In this document: positions 1 to 10,400 of the stretch, in pieces
Numbering within the stretch: the first letter of the stretch is position 1
Layout of the letters: every line of letters begins with the position of its first letter
DNA from: Hypholoma sublateritium FD-334 SS-4
Taxonomy: Eukaryota; Basidiomycota; Agaricomycetes; Agaricales; Strophariaceae
DNA: 50,382 nucleotides
Assembly (NCBI GenBank): GCA_000827495.1
Contig: KN817697.1
Coordinates: 5,049 to 55,430 of the forward strand
Direction of reading: 5' to 3'
Program-made: the position numbers and the translations under genes
The notes under the pieces: model-generated
The model's input: only the letters and a program-made list of their open reading frames with translations
The model's database searches: none
What the model was told of the DNA's origin: nothing

Positions 1-1689
1 GTACTGATGTTCAAGTGGTCAGGTAGCCGGTGTTGTGGTAGGATGAGTGTGCAGGTGGTGAAAGGAGTAGCGGTGCACACACCTTGTGCCCATGTTCCCA
101 CAATCTCGAGCATGCAGCTAGTATCCATTGTTGTTTGCTCTATATCCTGTGAGTGTTCTGCATCACACAAGCCTGTACAGGAGGTTGAGTACTTGAGTAA
201 CGAGTGGTGCGGCATACATACCATGAATCGCAAGGCGCATTCCTCTTCTTGCTGTTCCTGCTGCTTTCCCCTGTTCAGTCTTGGTGCCAGATGGACTTTA
301 AGCACCACAGGGGCTGCGGGAGTCGAGAGGGGCACAGAGTAGCGGCTGTAGTACTGATGCAACTTCTGCNGCTGCNGTTGAGTGAAGTGGTGATGATGCA
401 AGTGATCAGCATGCTTTAGACAGAAAATGTATGGTGCTTACAACACAGCCACATGACATGTCTGCCCTCACTTCTCTGCATCCCGCCAGGTTGTGCACAC
501 CCTTCACAGGCTGCTTTTGAAGTGTGGTGCTCTTTGCGTGGTTGCCAGCATGTGGGGTGCAAGATGCATNTCTCTTCTAAATGCAGGAGGGGAGAGATGG
601 AATTGTTCAATGTTCAGCACTGGTGACTGCATATCAACAGTATGTTGTCGCATGCGTCAAATGCATGAGCAGCTTCTGCCAATGGCTTGAAAGTTTTGCT
701 GAGCACCATTTTCAGGCGATTTTTTTGAAAGATAGAATTTTTTATATATGGGCTTCNGGCCTCAAGCCAGAGCCCACACATCACTAGTCACTTATGAGCT
801 GACATCCTCAGTGGTGGCTGTGTACCTCAAGGTCAACTTGGCACTTGCTGACCAAGCATTGATAGCAGCCGTAAGGCTCACACTCAAGCTCTTTACCAAT
901 TCTGTTCCCAAACAATCATTATCTGCAGTACATACAGTACATGTATATCTATTGGGTGAGTCAATATGGTAATCTAACAACAGTGGCAGATATTGCANGG
1001 TCACTTATGAACTAGCATCCCGAGCAGTGGCTGTGTACCTCAAAGCCAACTTGCTGACCAAGCATTGATAGCNGCTGTAAGGCTCACCCTCACAAGCTCT
1101 TTACCAATTCTGTTTCCAAAACAATTATTTGCATCATTGAAAGCAANTGTAAAGCTCACTCTCAAGCTCTTCACCAATTCTGTTTAGTAAACAATCATTC
1201 AGAGAACATACAGTACATGTATATCTGGTCAATATAGTGTTTTGTATACTGAACAATTGAGAGTATGATTCACTGATTGCATGCAATTCCAGTGATTTTA
1301 CCTTAATGTCTTGTACTCCTCCAGCCCTTTCTATTGTCAATATTTTAAACTAGTATATATAATATAGACAAATGACTCTGCCAAATATTATAAGTTTTAA
1401 ACAGAAAATGATGGAAAATTTGATGGTGTGCAAAGAAGTGATCATGTGTGAAGGTGTGGTATTACACTGTACTTGGGAAGTTGGGATATTCTGTCAGGTT
1501 GCAAAGTTGAAGTCTGACATNAGAAAGTTGAAGAATAAAATGAAAGGATATTGTGTGCCTCAAAAATATATGTACAAGTCTTGTAAAATCATGCAGATCA
1601 AATGCAGATGTCTAAATAAATTATTCTGTGTGGCCAGATAATAGATATTGTGTCTGTTGTAGTTGCATTGGCACAGAATAGATCATTAT
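1..1689. other. Repeat-rich region without a recognisable gene
   Basis: No reading frame here looks like a real protein: frames are short, AT-rich and full of stops in all directions. The stretch carries eight isolated ambiguous bases and a three-copy tandem repeat (separate entry). It is probably decayed repeat DNA. No intact gene is claimed. Confidence 0.6.
787..1240 (+). repeat. Imperfect tandem repeat, three copies
   Basis: Copies start near 787, 1000 and 1148. The first two share GTCACTTATGA at the start, then GTGGCTGTGTACCTCAA, GACCAAGCATTGATAGC and CAAGCTCTTTACCAATTCTG. The third has lost its first half but keeps CAAGCTCTTCACCAATTCTG, and shares ACATACAGTACATGTATATC with the first copy. 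Spacing of about 150-210 bp and uneven truncation suggest an old local duplication, not a microsatellite. Function unknown. Confidence 0.8.
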
Positions 1690-2371
1690 TTGCACATATA
1701 AATGGATACAATAACAAAAAAAATCATCAAAAAAGACTCGTAGCCATGCCATGCAGTGGCCCACAAAGCAAGTTTTTGCTGATTCATCACCCACTGAAGT
1801 AGTGGCGGAATCGAACGTGGCTGTATCAGAGCTGGAAGCGATGGGTGCTGCGGATGGCTGCGGATGCAGCACATCCTCGTCCTCGACCTCTTCGACAGTG
1901 GCAGACCTGTTCAAGCGGTGATTGGCTGTGTAGGAGGTGCAGGAGAAACGGTAATCATCGTTTCGGAGCGGCATGCGGCAGCTGCGCGTGGAGCGGCAGA
2001 GTTGTTCCTCATCAGAGGTATGTGCTTCACCATTGTCAGTGCTAACATCGCCGACATTTTCCCGAGGTTATAGAACGTGCACTTGGGGTTTTCGAGGTCA
2101 TAGAATCCGAATCCGAGGTCGGATTGACCGTGAAATCGATCGATCGCGTGTTCGACGTGCCCGAAGACAAATTACCCCCAGAATCCACTGTAGATGGATT
2201 AGTGGTTCCTCCAGCCGTTCCAGCGTCCTGCTGATAGTTTTCCTGGGTGCCCTGGGATGTGTCAAGTCCATGTGAACGATCGCCATTGTCCGATTCAGGT
2301 GGGAAGAGAGAAGGATAATCATCCTCATCCTCATCCCCCTGATCTGCATCCATGCCTGGTGAGTGTCTCAT
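1690..2371 (-). pseudogene. Frame-broken remnant of an acidic, Ser/Thr-rich protein
   Basis: Read from 2371 downward, a frame starts with Met and gives an Asp/Glu-rich then Ser/Thr-rich peptide (DADQGDEDEDDYPSLF, then TSDSDSMTSKTP) and stops near 2042. A second frame, offset by one base near the run GGGAAAA (about 2050-2062), continues with protein-like sequence including TVEEVEDEDVLHPQPSAAP and fades out around 1720. A 48-bp GT-AG intron between the two parts is possible but leads into a third frame that soon stops. I read this as a decayed gene with a one-base lesion; a genuine small spliced gene cannot be excluded. No domain recognised. Confidence 0.35.
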
Positions 2372-2778
2372 TGATTACTGTAGATCACCGCTGATGGCTG
2401 TATATACAGAGTGTGAGTCAATCTCGCACTGACGCATATCTTTTCAACGCATGCGTGCACCGTCCTTGGCATTTCCTCACTCTGTGTACACAAGGACCTA
2501 TCGACATCTCCACACTTCGCCATCCTCCAAAGGCAAATGTGGACACACCCAGCCAAATGTAGCGCACGGCTACGCCAAAAGGCCGGGCAAGAGCCAGGGC
2601 ACTGGTGCCAAGCCAGAACCGCAACATCACTAGAGTGAGATATAGCGTAATTGAGCAGAATAGAGTCTTGTAAACTCCTGGTAAAATATTGTATAATAGG
2701 CTGAGAATTTCTGATACCATATAAATTGCCAGCTCATAGCAGTGACTTTTACTTCCTTACTACAACATTGAGCACGAC
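2372..2778. other. Intergenic, no gene seen
   Basis: Upstream region of the small forward gene at 2779. There are short open frames on both strands with no protein-like composition. No clear TATA box or other site recognised. Confidence 0.5.
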
Positions 2779-3249
2779 ATGGCAACTCCGTCCTCTTCAA
2801 CCAACACAATCGAACCTGCTATGCTCACGCCAGACCCTATGCAATTACCGCCGCCACCACCACCACCACCACCAACACCACCGCATGGGCAAGAGCCACC
2901 GGCATCCATGCTGGCTATCAACATAGCTGAAGAAGTGGAGGTTCTCCTTTTGACGTCGGGCCTCGACATTCAAAAATTAGTCGTGAGTCTAAATGCTCGT
3001 CTATGCAATGCCACTTAATCATAGTCATCATTGAATTGGTAACAGACATACATTGTGAAAAGCAATGAAGTCATCCACATCCAGCAGGACGTCATTTTCC
3101 GTCTACAACATGAAATTACAAAGCTCAATAATGTTCTTGGACAATATCGTGCTATCACGCAGCCCCCCACGCCCCTCCAAGTTGTGTACTCCCCGCAGCA
3201 TGCAGGCTTACACAGAGAAGGCGCGATCTTTTTTAACAATAGCCAGTAG
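2779..3249 (+). CDS. Small uncharacterised protein with poly-proline run
   Basis: Two exons, 2779-2982 and 3046-3249, joined by a 63-bp GTGAGT...CAG intron in phase 0, give 135 residues. The N-terminal third is Pro-rich: eleven prolines around residues 20-36 are encoded by a (CCA/CCG)n run at 2848-2883. The rest is predicted helical and charged (EVEVLLLTSGLDIQKLV, then QDVIFRLQHEITKLNN), so a short coiled coil is plausible. No signal peptide or membrane segment. It lies 270 bp upstream of another gene of unknown function on the same strand, also with a short helical region near the end of its first exon; whether they are related or functionally linked is a guess. Function not recognised. Confidence 0.55.
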
Positions 3250-3517
3250 TCTGTAGATATGCCTGGTCTTGGATTACGTCGTGAAAGGATTTTGTTGTTA
3301 CCTATCGTTTGCCTATCGTAATATGCATACATTTCCTGCTACAAGTAAAAGAATCAGCGAATGGGCAAACAGACAAGTTAACTTACCAGTGCATACAGCA
3401 TAAGATGCTCAATTGAGCGGAGACTTTCATGATGGAGCGGCGCCGTGAATCACAGTCACACATTGACATTAAGTTGTCCACCTTTTTCCTGTTCATCGAA
3501 CTTTTTTTCTACATGTC

Positions 3518-5862
3518 ATGGCATTAGAAATGAATTTCAACGAAGAGAACATCGACTACCAACTTTCTTTCAATGGACCCAACCCTTCGCTGGGTTCATC
3601 ACGTTCAAGTTCCTCCACCGAGCACAACATCTTACAAGAGCGCAACATCCTACAAGGAGGCGCTGGCAACCTACCACGACACGTGGTCGAGCCCATTGGA
3701 CTACGGCGCACTGTATCTTGGGGACCATATCAGCACACTGGCACACCGACTACTGAAGACTGGTCAAACAATGGCAATGGAACACTGTCGCAAATGGGTT
3801 CCCGCACTACAAGTCATTTTTCAGTTGACCCATATCAAAGTGGGATTTACCAAGAACTCGAAGAAGCCAGGAGAAAGATCCTTATCCTGGAGACACGGTT
3901 AGACACAATGACGTTAGTTGCCCATTGAATTATTGAGTCACCTGTGAAATATGCTGACCACTTTGGTGTTCGCAGGAAAGCATTTTCGGCAGTAGTTGGG
4001 GCTGTTCCTAGTCTACTAACTGTTGCAAATCCTCTTGGACAAACCATTCCACTCAGTACACAAGGGGGTGGTGGTGGTTTGGGTGGCCTGGGTGGGAACA
4101 AGTACAAGGTGAAGTCCCTCTGTAAAGATGATTATCCTCAGATCAAGTTTTGGAAAGATACGGATTGGAAGACATACTGCAGAGAGATGTTAGCGACATC
4201 TGCTAACCAAGTAATCGTGAGCAACTATATGGAAACTGAAGATGGACATACAGTATCAGACGCCCGAGCCAAGGAGATACGAGAGGTGGCACACGCACTG
4301 TGGTTCGAGATAATCTACAAAGGACGAGCACCTATAAAGTGGGGAGAAGCTGCTGCCGATGTCAAGGAATTCTATTGTGCAGGAATGGAAGAGAAATGTC
4401 CAGAAATGCGATACTGCAATAATAACTGGAAAGCACAGCACCTCGCAACAAAGAATTATTCGTCATTCTACAACAATCACGGTCACAAAGGTCCACGCAA
4501 CGCCATTAAGCAAGAGCAAGCCAACTGCAAAGACACTTCCCCAGATGCAAAACCTCAGAAGCGCAGCCTTAGCGATGGCAAGGAAGAGGATGTAGAGAGG
4601 AAGTCCGGAGTAAAAAGAACAAAGCGGACACATCAAGGCAAGCCTGTGGTATGTATGGTCGCGTTTGTCTCTGATTCTCTTGGTTCTCACTTATCGATCA
4701 ATGTCTTCCCAAAGGTTCCGACTACAACATCTACTGAGCATCCTCAAAGCAGAGATGATGATCCAGTCTTGATGCAATTGACTGATGAGACTGATCATTC
4801 CAGCGACGAAAATAAGGCCCCCAACGACTTGGTAGAAACTCCTACTGAGTCTGACAATATCACTCAACTCGCTCAGCCTAGTACTGAAACTGCAACATTT
4901 ACAAACATTCCTTCGCGGCCAGTAACGGTATGTGGTCTCACTATGCTGGGATGTGTATCTGATACTCATATATGTCCCTCGTTGGTCCCTCGTCAAATTT
5001 CATCTTTAGATAGCCCGAATTCTGTGAGTGATATAATATTTTGGTGTTGAGCGATGTGATGCTAAATAAGTATCATTACCGCCTTTCAGTTTCCCAGCCG
5101 CTGAGGAAACAACCTCCTCTGCGACTTCAAGTGATCCTCCACCTACCCGTAGTGCTTCCGATGTTGGTCAAGTTGACCTTGTGAATCACAGTGAAAGCAC
5201 TCAGCCAACAGTGACAACTTCCACATTACTGAGCACTTCCGAGTCGGCCAGTGGCATTCAAGTTGACGCGACAGCGACAGCACTGGCAACAACCGAAGCT
5301 GATTTGATTACCAGAGCGGCGTCACCTGGGCCCAGCCACGTTACGGTACATACACCAGATATAGACACTGCACCGTCTACTCTTCCCAGTGCTTCTGAGG
5401 CTGGGAAACGAGCACAAGAACTGAATCTACCTGCCGAACAATCTATGCCAGTTGCAGCGGCAGTGGCTACTCTCAAAAACACCAGGGCAGAGCCAATCAC
5501 AGCTCGGTAAGTCTGTTTTTACGCTCTTTTTCGAATCAAAATATCTCCCCTTCTGACTTGATATACATTACAGAAATATATGTAAACGTGAATGGGCTAC
5601 TACACATCCCAATGGGTCAAACTCAGAATTTGCAGCGTACTGGACATCTATCAAAGGCTCTGCAGACGTAGCAGTAAGTCATGATTTTCCCATCACTATC
5701 ACAATAATGTGAACCAAAGGTCCAATTCTACTATGACATTAGCGTTTTCAACAGCAAGCACGAGAGGATAAAGCAGCGGCTAAAGAAGCTCAGGCGGACA
5801 ATCCTTTTCAGGCTCCCAATCCAAACAAGAGGGCAAAAACGCGACGATTGAAAGCAGCGTGA
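3518..5862 (+). CDS. Uncharacterised fungal protein with conserved Trp/Cys-rich block
   Basis: Seven exons (3518-3912, 3976-4648, 4715-4927, 5010-5023, 5090-5506, 5574-5673, 5755-5862) give a 639-residue protein; every junction is GT-AG and keeps frame. The N-terminus is Ser/Asn-rich and ends in a short helix (YQELEEARRKILILETRL). A Gly-rich linker precedes a compact block, about residues 174-300, with many Trp, Tyr and Cys (KSLCKDDYPQIKFWKDTDWK, then WFEIIYKGRAPIKWGEAA and CPEMRYCNNNWKAQHL). Next come a basic KRSLSDGKEE..KRTKRTHQ segment (a likely nuclear signal), a long Ser/Thr-rich disordered region and a basic C-terminus. I recall similar blocks in unannotated Agaricomycete proteins but know no function. 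Exon 4 is only 14 nt: skipping it brings an immediate stop, so it appears obligatory. The 66-bp second intron has no stop and could be retained. Confidence 0.7.
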
Positions 5863-6810
5863 TGGCTATTAGCGAGTGTCCATACTACTGTATCATACTC
5901 AAATATACTCGATTTTGCGTGATACTACACTATCATTTATTGAGCCGGGACGAGTGATTTCGAGCCTATTTAAGTTCTTTGTCCCACTCTCCTGCACTAT
6001 ATATTCCTCGATAATTGACAAACAGGAAAGCAGTCAAGCTTTCGAGTGAAATTGAGTGGGATAGAGTTGGTTTTTTTTGCTCAATATCACCATCTACTAC
6101 TCGATACCACACGAGAATCCATCGAGCGATTCTCATATTTCGAGTAGAAATGAGCTTCAGAGAGTGATTTGATGGCGCTCTACTCTGCTCGACTATGCTA
6201 TACTCTACTCACCTGACTTCTGACTGGGAATGAGGATGCAGTTAAATATATATGTTTAATGCATGACAAGCGAAACTAGGATTCCTTTGGATACTACTTA
6301 GACCAGATTTATTCCCTTTGAGGCAGCGTCCGGATTTTTTGTTCTGACCATGTAATTTTAAACTGACTGAAATCCTAGTTGTACCATCGGAATCTCGCTT
6401 GCACGAAGAACAAACCGGTAGACTCGACCTCAACACCAACAAAATACGGCAGTCAATATGCCACAGCACTGATGTCCGGAGCACGGTGCTATATGCTGGG
6501 GCCTGGATAGAAGAAGTAATCTCAATACGTTCCAGTTACGTTCAACTTGGAGAATATACAGAACATCACCTTCAAACGGCAAACTTGAAAGTTTGGATAC
6601 ATTGCTAATTTCGAGAACTTGCAGTTGATGTAAGTACATATATTAATTGTTACTTTCTAGGTAAATAAACGCGAGAATATGGCTTCAACGGTTGTTTGGT
6701 GACTCCTTCGTCGCATTGAATTATCGTGAAAGAAACGGAGCTTCAAGTCGGAGGAATTATCATACACGAATTATCATGCACTGGCAGTAAGTACTTATTG
6801 GCACCCGGCC
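5863..6810. other. Intergenic, unusually TCGA-rich
   Basis: No gene recognised. Between 5909 and 6192 the palindrome TCGA occurs eight times (5909, 5960, 6008, 6042, 6101, 6122, 6140, 6189) where about one is expected by chance, usually as CTCGA or TCGAG/TCGAT. The remaining frames are short and not protein-like. Confidence 0.6.
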
Positions 6811-6816
6811 GTGCTT
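6811..6816 (+). repeat. Candidate target-site duplication, left copy (GTGCTT)
   Basis: This six-base word lies immediately outside the left inverted repeat. The same word in the same orientation lies immediately outside the right inverted repeat at 12685-12690. A direct duplication at both outer edges is what transposon insertion leaves. Confidence 0.6.
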
Positions 6817-6844
6817 GGCGGGCTCGATACTGGTGTCGTTTGCA
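6817..6844 (+). repeat. Left terminal inverted repeat
   Basis: 28 bp starting GGCGGGCTCGATACT and ending TTTGCA. It matches the reverse complement of 12658-12684 except for one extra G and two dinucleotide differences. The perfect core is GGCTCGATACT (6821-6831). It has a protein-like reading similar to its partner (GSILVSFA versus GSILMCFA), so a shared ancestral coding fragment is an alternative explanation. Confidence 0.6.
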
Positions 6845-6921
6845 AAAAATTAGAAAATAAATCGAAAAAGAAGGAAGCCAAAAAAGGAAAGAGGAGGAAA
6901 GAGGGGAAAGAAAAGAGAGAG
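6845..6921 (+). repeat. Purine-rich tract
   Basis: About 77 bases that are almost entirely A and G (for example GGAAAGAGGAGGAAAGAGGG), lying just inside the left inverted repeat. Such tracts can form triplex structures and exclude nucleosomes. No specific role is shown. Confidence 0.7.
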
Positions 6922-7403
6922 TCCTCGTCAGCCATTTATTCTATCTATGCCAAAAGCCCTCGGCGAGATGCTCTGTGTCGGCTCCATTGATAACAGGGTC
7001 AAATCTGTAAATAGATTGACGTGCGACGTGAACCGGTTCAACATATGGGATACTCGCTTATTGCTCGCCAAAATACTATGTCCCTGACTATTTTCTCTTT
7101 ACGGAAAATACAGCGCACTGGCTCACGATACTCGCTTAGAGATGTGGGTCTGAACTGCTCCGGCGTAGTTGTTCCCGCGCCAGTGCGCCCGCCGCCTGCA
7201 GCCTGCTAGCGGCCGGCGGGGTTTTCCGACTTCTTGCCTACATTTCTCATGCTTGTGAAGAGCTCGCGCTCTGCTTTCAGCTGGCGTATATATTAGAAAA
7301 ATAGTTATGATACATGTATTCTACACTCTCAGTAGTAAAATGTACTATGGTCTACGAAATTATAAGATATTTATATTACCTGTTGTGTAGTGCCAATGAT
7401 TAC
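6922..7403. other. Non-coding 3' side of the candidate transposon
   Basis: Lies between the purine tract and the stop codon of the transposase-exonuclease gene. It contains a GC-rich patch near 7160-7225 (CCAGTGCGCCCGCCGCCTGC) and otherwise AT-rich sequence. No further gene seen. Confidence 0.5.
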
Positions 7404-10400
7404 TTACTCCCAACCTTCAGAACATGTTTTATCCGGTCTCTTTGTATTCCGACCTCTACAATCTCCCTTCCCACAGTCGCGACATGTATTCTTGCAGTTG
7501 GACACCCTCTGACTCCCTGGGCAACCCGGTTGCGCGCACTTTCGACATGTGCGTGACTTCCGAACCTTGTTCGGCACACGCGAGGTTTGTAACTGGTGTG
7601 CGACTCGCTGTCGAGCGATTTCTTCAGCAACTTCACGTGGGGCTGGATATTGGGGCAAGGTCGAGTGGTGTCGTGATGACGGAATGGGACTGTGCATAGA
7701 TGATGACTCTGCGTTGGCAGAGTCGCTCGGCTGATTTGACGGCGACAGCGAGGCTCTCTGGGCGGCCACCATATTATTGGCAGATGGTGCAGTTATGGGA
7801 ACTGGGTTGAAACCCGTGGTGACAGAGTTCCGCTCTGGAGATTTTTGGAGAACAGGCGGTGCTTTTACCGAGCGCAACGGATCACGAGCGGCTTCGTTGA
7901 TGGGTCGGCGAGCTGTGGATGATAATGACTTTGACTGTTTGACGTTCAATGTCACCATCCAATGTGCATGATATGTCTTCAACTGCTCAACGAGCTGTGT
8001 AACAGTAAGTTTAATAAGAAATATGAGCAATGTGGACCAGATAACAAAAGTGCCCCAATGCGGCTTACCTTATAGTAGATGTCTTCATGTGTGTCGGCAT
8101 ATGTGTTCCACACTTGGACGCACTGCGGCCAAATTGGACCTTTTGAGCGTGTTCCAAACGCGTCATCAGTTTTCATAAAATGCTTGAAGAGAGCATACTC
8201 TGCTGGTGTATGAACCGGCAGAATTGCCTTGCGTGTGCCTTGTTTACTTGCAAGGTAGTGATGTTTTCGGTTATGATCAACATTAGGGTTAAATTCGGCC
8301 ATTCCACTTGATTCGCGGATGTCAGAAGGAACCGGAATAATGCCGATAGTTTCATTGGTGGGCGTGTAGAGATTTCCGTTCACCCAGCCGGTAATGTGGG
8401 TGGGATTGATCAATAAATCTTCAACAAAGACCAGAAGTTCTTGCAGGCTGTTTGTGAGCCAAATATCATAGTGTCCTCGATAGGTCTGGCCCGTTTCATT
8501 ATACGTTCCAACCTGTAAGTTGAAATATTAGATTACAAATATTGTATAAATGATAAAAAAGACGCACGCAAAGATTATGCCGCAGGACAAAGTCCAACAG
8601 ACTTGCATTCACATGACGTATTGATGCACCAGATGTCGGAAGCTTCGAACGTAAGTGGGTGTGCACACCCCCTTCCGTGAAGTTCGTTCCACGAAAGCAG
8701 CGATATATCGGAAGATTGCACGCTTTTGAATCAACCCCAATGCATGTGTAAAGTGGGATGCCAGGCGGATCAGAGACGAAGCCTTGGCGAATAAGTTCAA
8801 GAATCTGCTTGGAGGATTGCCACTGCTGATGCGCAAAGAGAGGAAGACCTGTCGTAGCATCTTTGAGAGGCCCATATGTTAGAAAAATCTTCTGAACAAG
8901 TGGGTAGAGTTCTTTTGGAGGTGGGATCACACGTTTGCAGTGTCGCCATAGCCATGTCGGTTTGGACACTCGAAGTTCCTCAAATGTCATGGGTGGTTGA
9001 AGTCCTGCACCATATGCAGCAATACGAGCGCGATCTTCGTTATCCGGGATGAAAATAGCATCACGAAGGGCACGGGCGAATTCATTTCGCAAACCATGCA
9101 TTGTCGAGATGCGCAGCATGTTGAACACATGAAAAATATCTTTCAGAACACGGCTTCGTATGATCTCGTCCCATTTGTCATCCTCGATGCTGCCCATAGT
9201 TTCCTCTCCATGTTTTGTACTTTCTGGATCACGAGAGCGAGTTGCACGGTCCCTAGCAGGCTCAGCTTCTCCGAGAATGGTACCGGAGTCCAAGATATCA
9301 GTGTTTCCAACCAAATCACCAACCCCTCCCAATCCTTCAGACGAGTCTGTGCTCCCATCGACCTGATTATCCAGCGTGGAACCTTCATCAGATGTTATCA
9401 AAGGTAGATCAATATCCATGTTGGTACTCTGAGCAGTGGATGTGCGTGTATCTGATGACAGAAAAAATGCCGGCGAAGCTGGATCGTAAATGCGAAGATG
9501 GCTTCGACGGCATATAGCTTTGAACGGAGTATTTCCAAAGCTGCTCAGTTCACGGTTGTCATGTGTTGAGAGCTTGGCTGCAGGAATCCGAACATGTGTG
9601 ATGTCAATGAGAATTCGAGTGGGCGTTAAGCTGATTTTGTCATATTGCTGATAAAGCTTTTCTGACAGTGTTCCATGGGCAATAATCTTCTGGTCGGTCC
9701 CATAGAGCAAGACTGGAGTACCAGGAATAAGCACCTCTGGAAGTATGCTTGGTGTAGGGATGGTAGAAAGCCTTTCGTAAATGAGAAGAGGGGCATATGC
9801 ATCACATGCAGCATAGCGGATTTGTTGGGGTGTGAGTGTTTTTTCCTCCCAGGCGCCACTAATCCGTTCTGATACATTTTTGGCCAGCTGTTTCTGGAGG
9901 ACAGCAGCGCATAGGTCCGCTAGACCAATTTTTGCATTTGGTACCACATTCCGATCTCGGGCAAAAGCAGCAAGATCAAGTGCACCAAGAAAGGGCGGAG
10001 GATCATCCAGGCTGCTTTCAAGGTACTTCAAGTCGCTTGCAACCATACGTCCAGCCTTTCGAATACGAGGATTGCTAAGAAGCATAATAAGCTTCTCGGG
10101 AAGGTGGCGTTCAACAAGCATTCTTGAAATCTGAGACAATATAAACATGAATGAGTAAATGCATATGTGCATACCAGTAAATACGCACCTGAAGAATGTA
10201 CACACGACGCTCATAAGCAATTTGCACTACTGACACTTCGCCACGTGTATAATTCCCCCAATTACCAACAGTAACATTCCATTCAGCGTCAAATCCGACA
10301 ACAATATCTGGCTCTGACTCTTCAACTGGTACATCATCGAGAATTGTGGAGAGTGCTGCATTGATTGATGAGGCTTCATCTTTGACGAGCACTTCAACGT

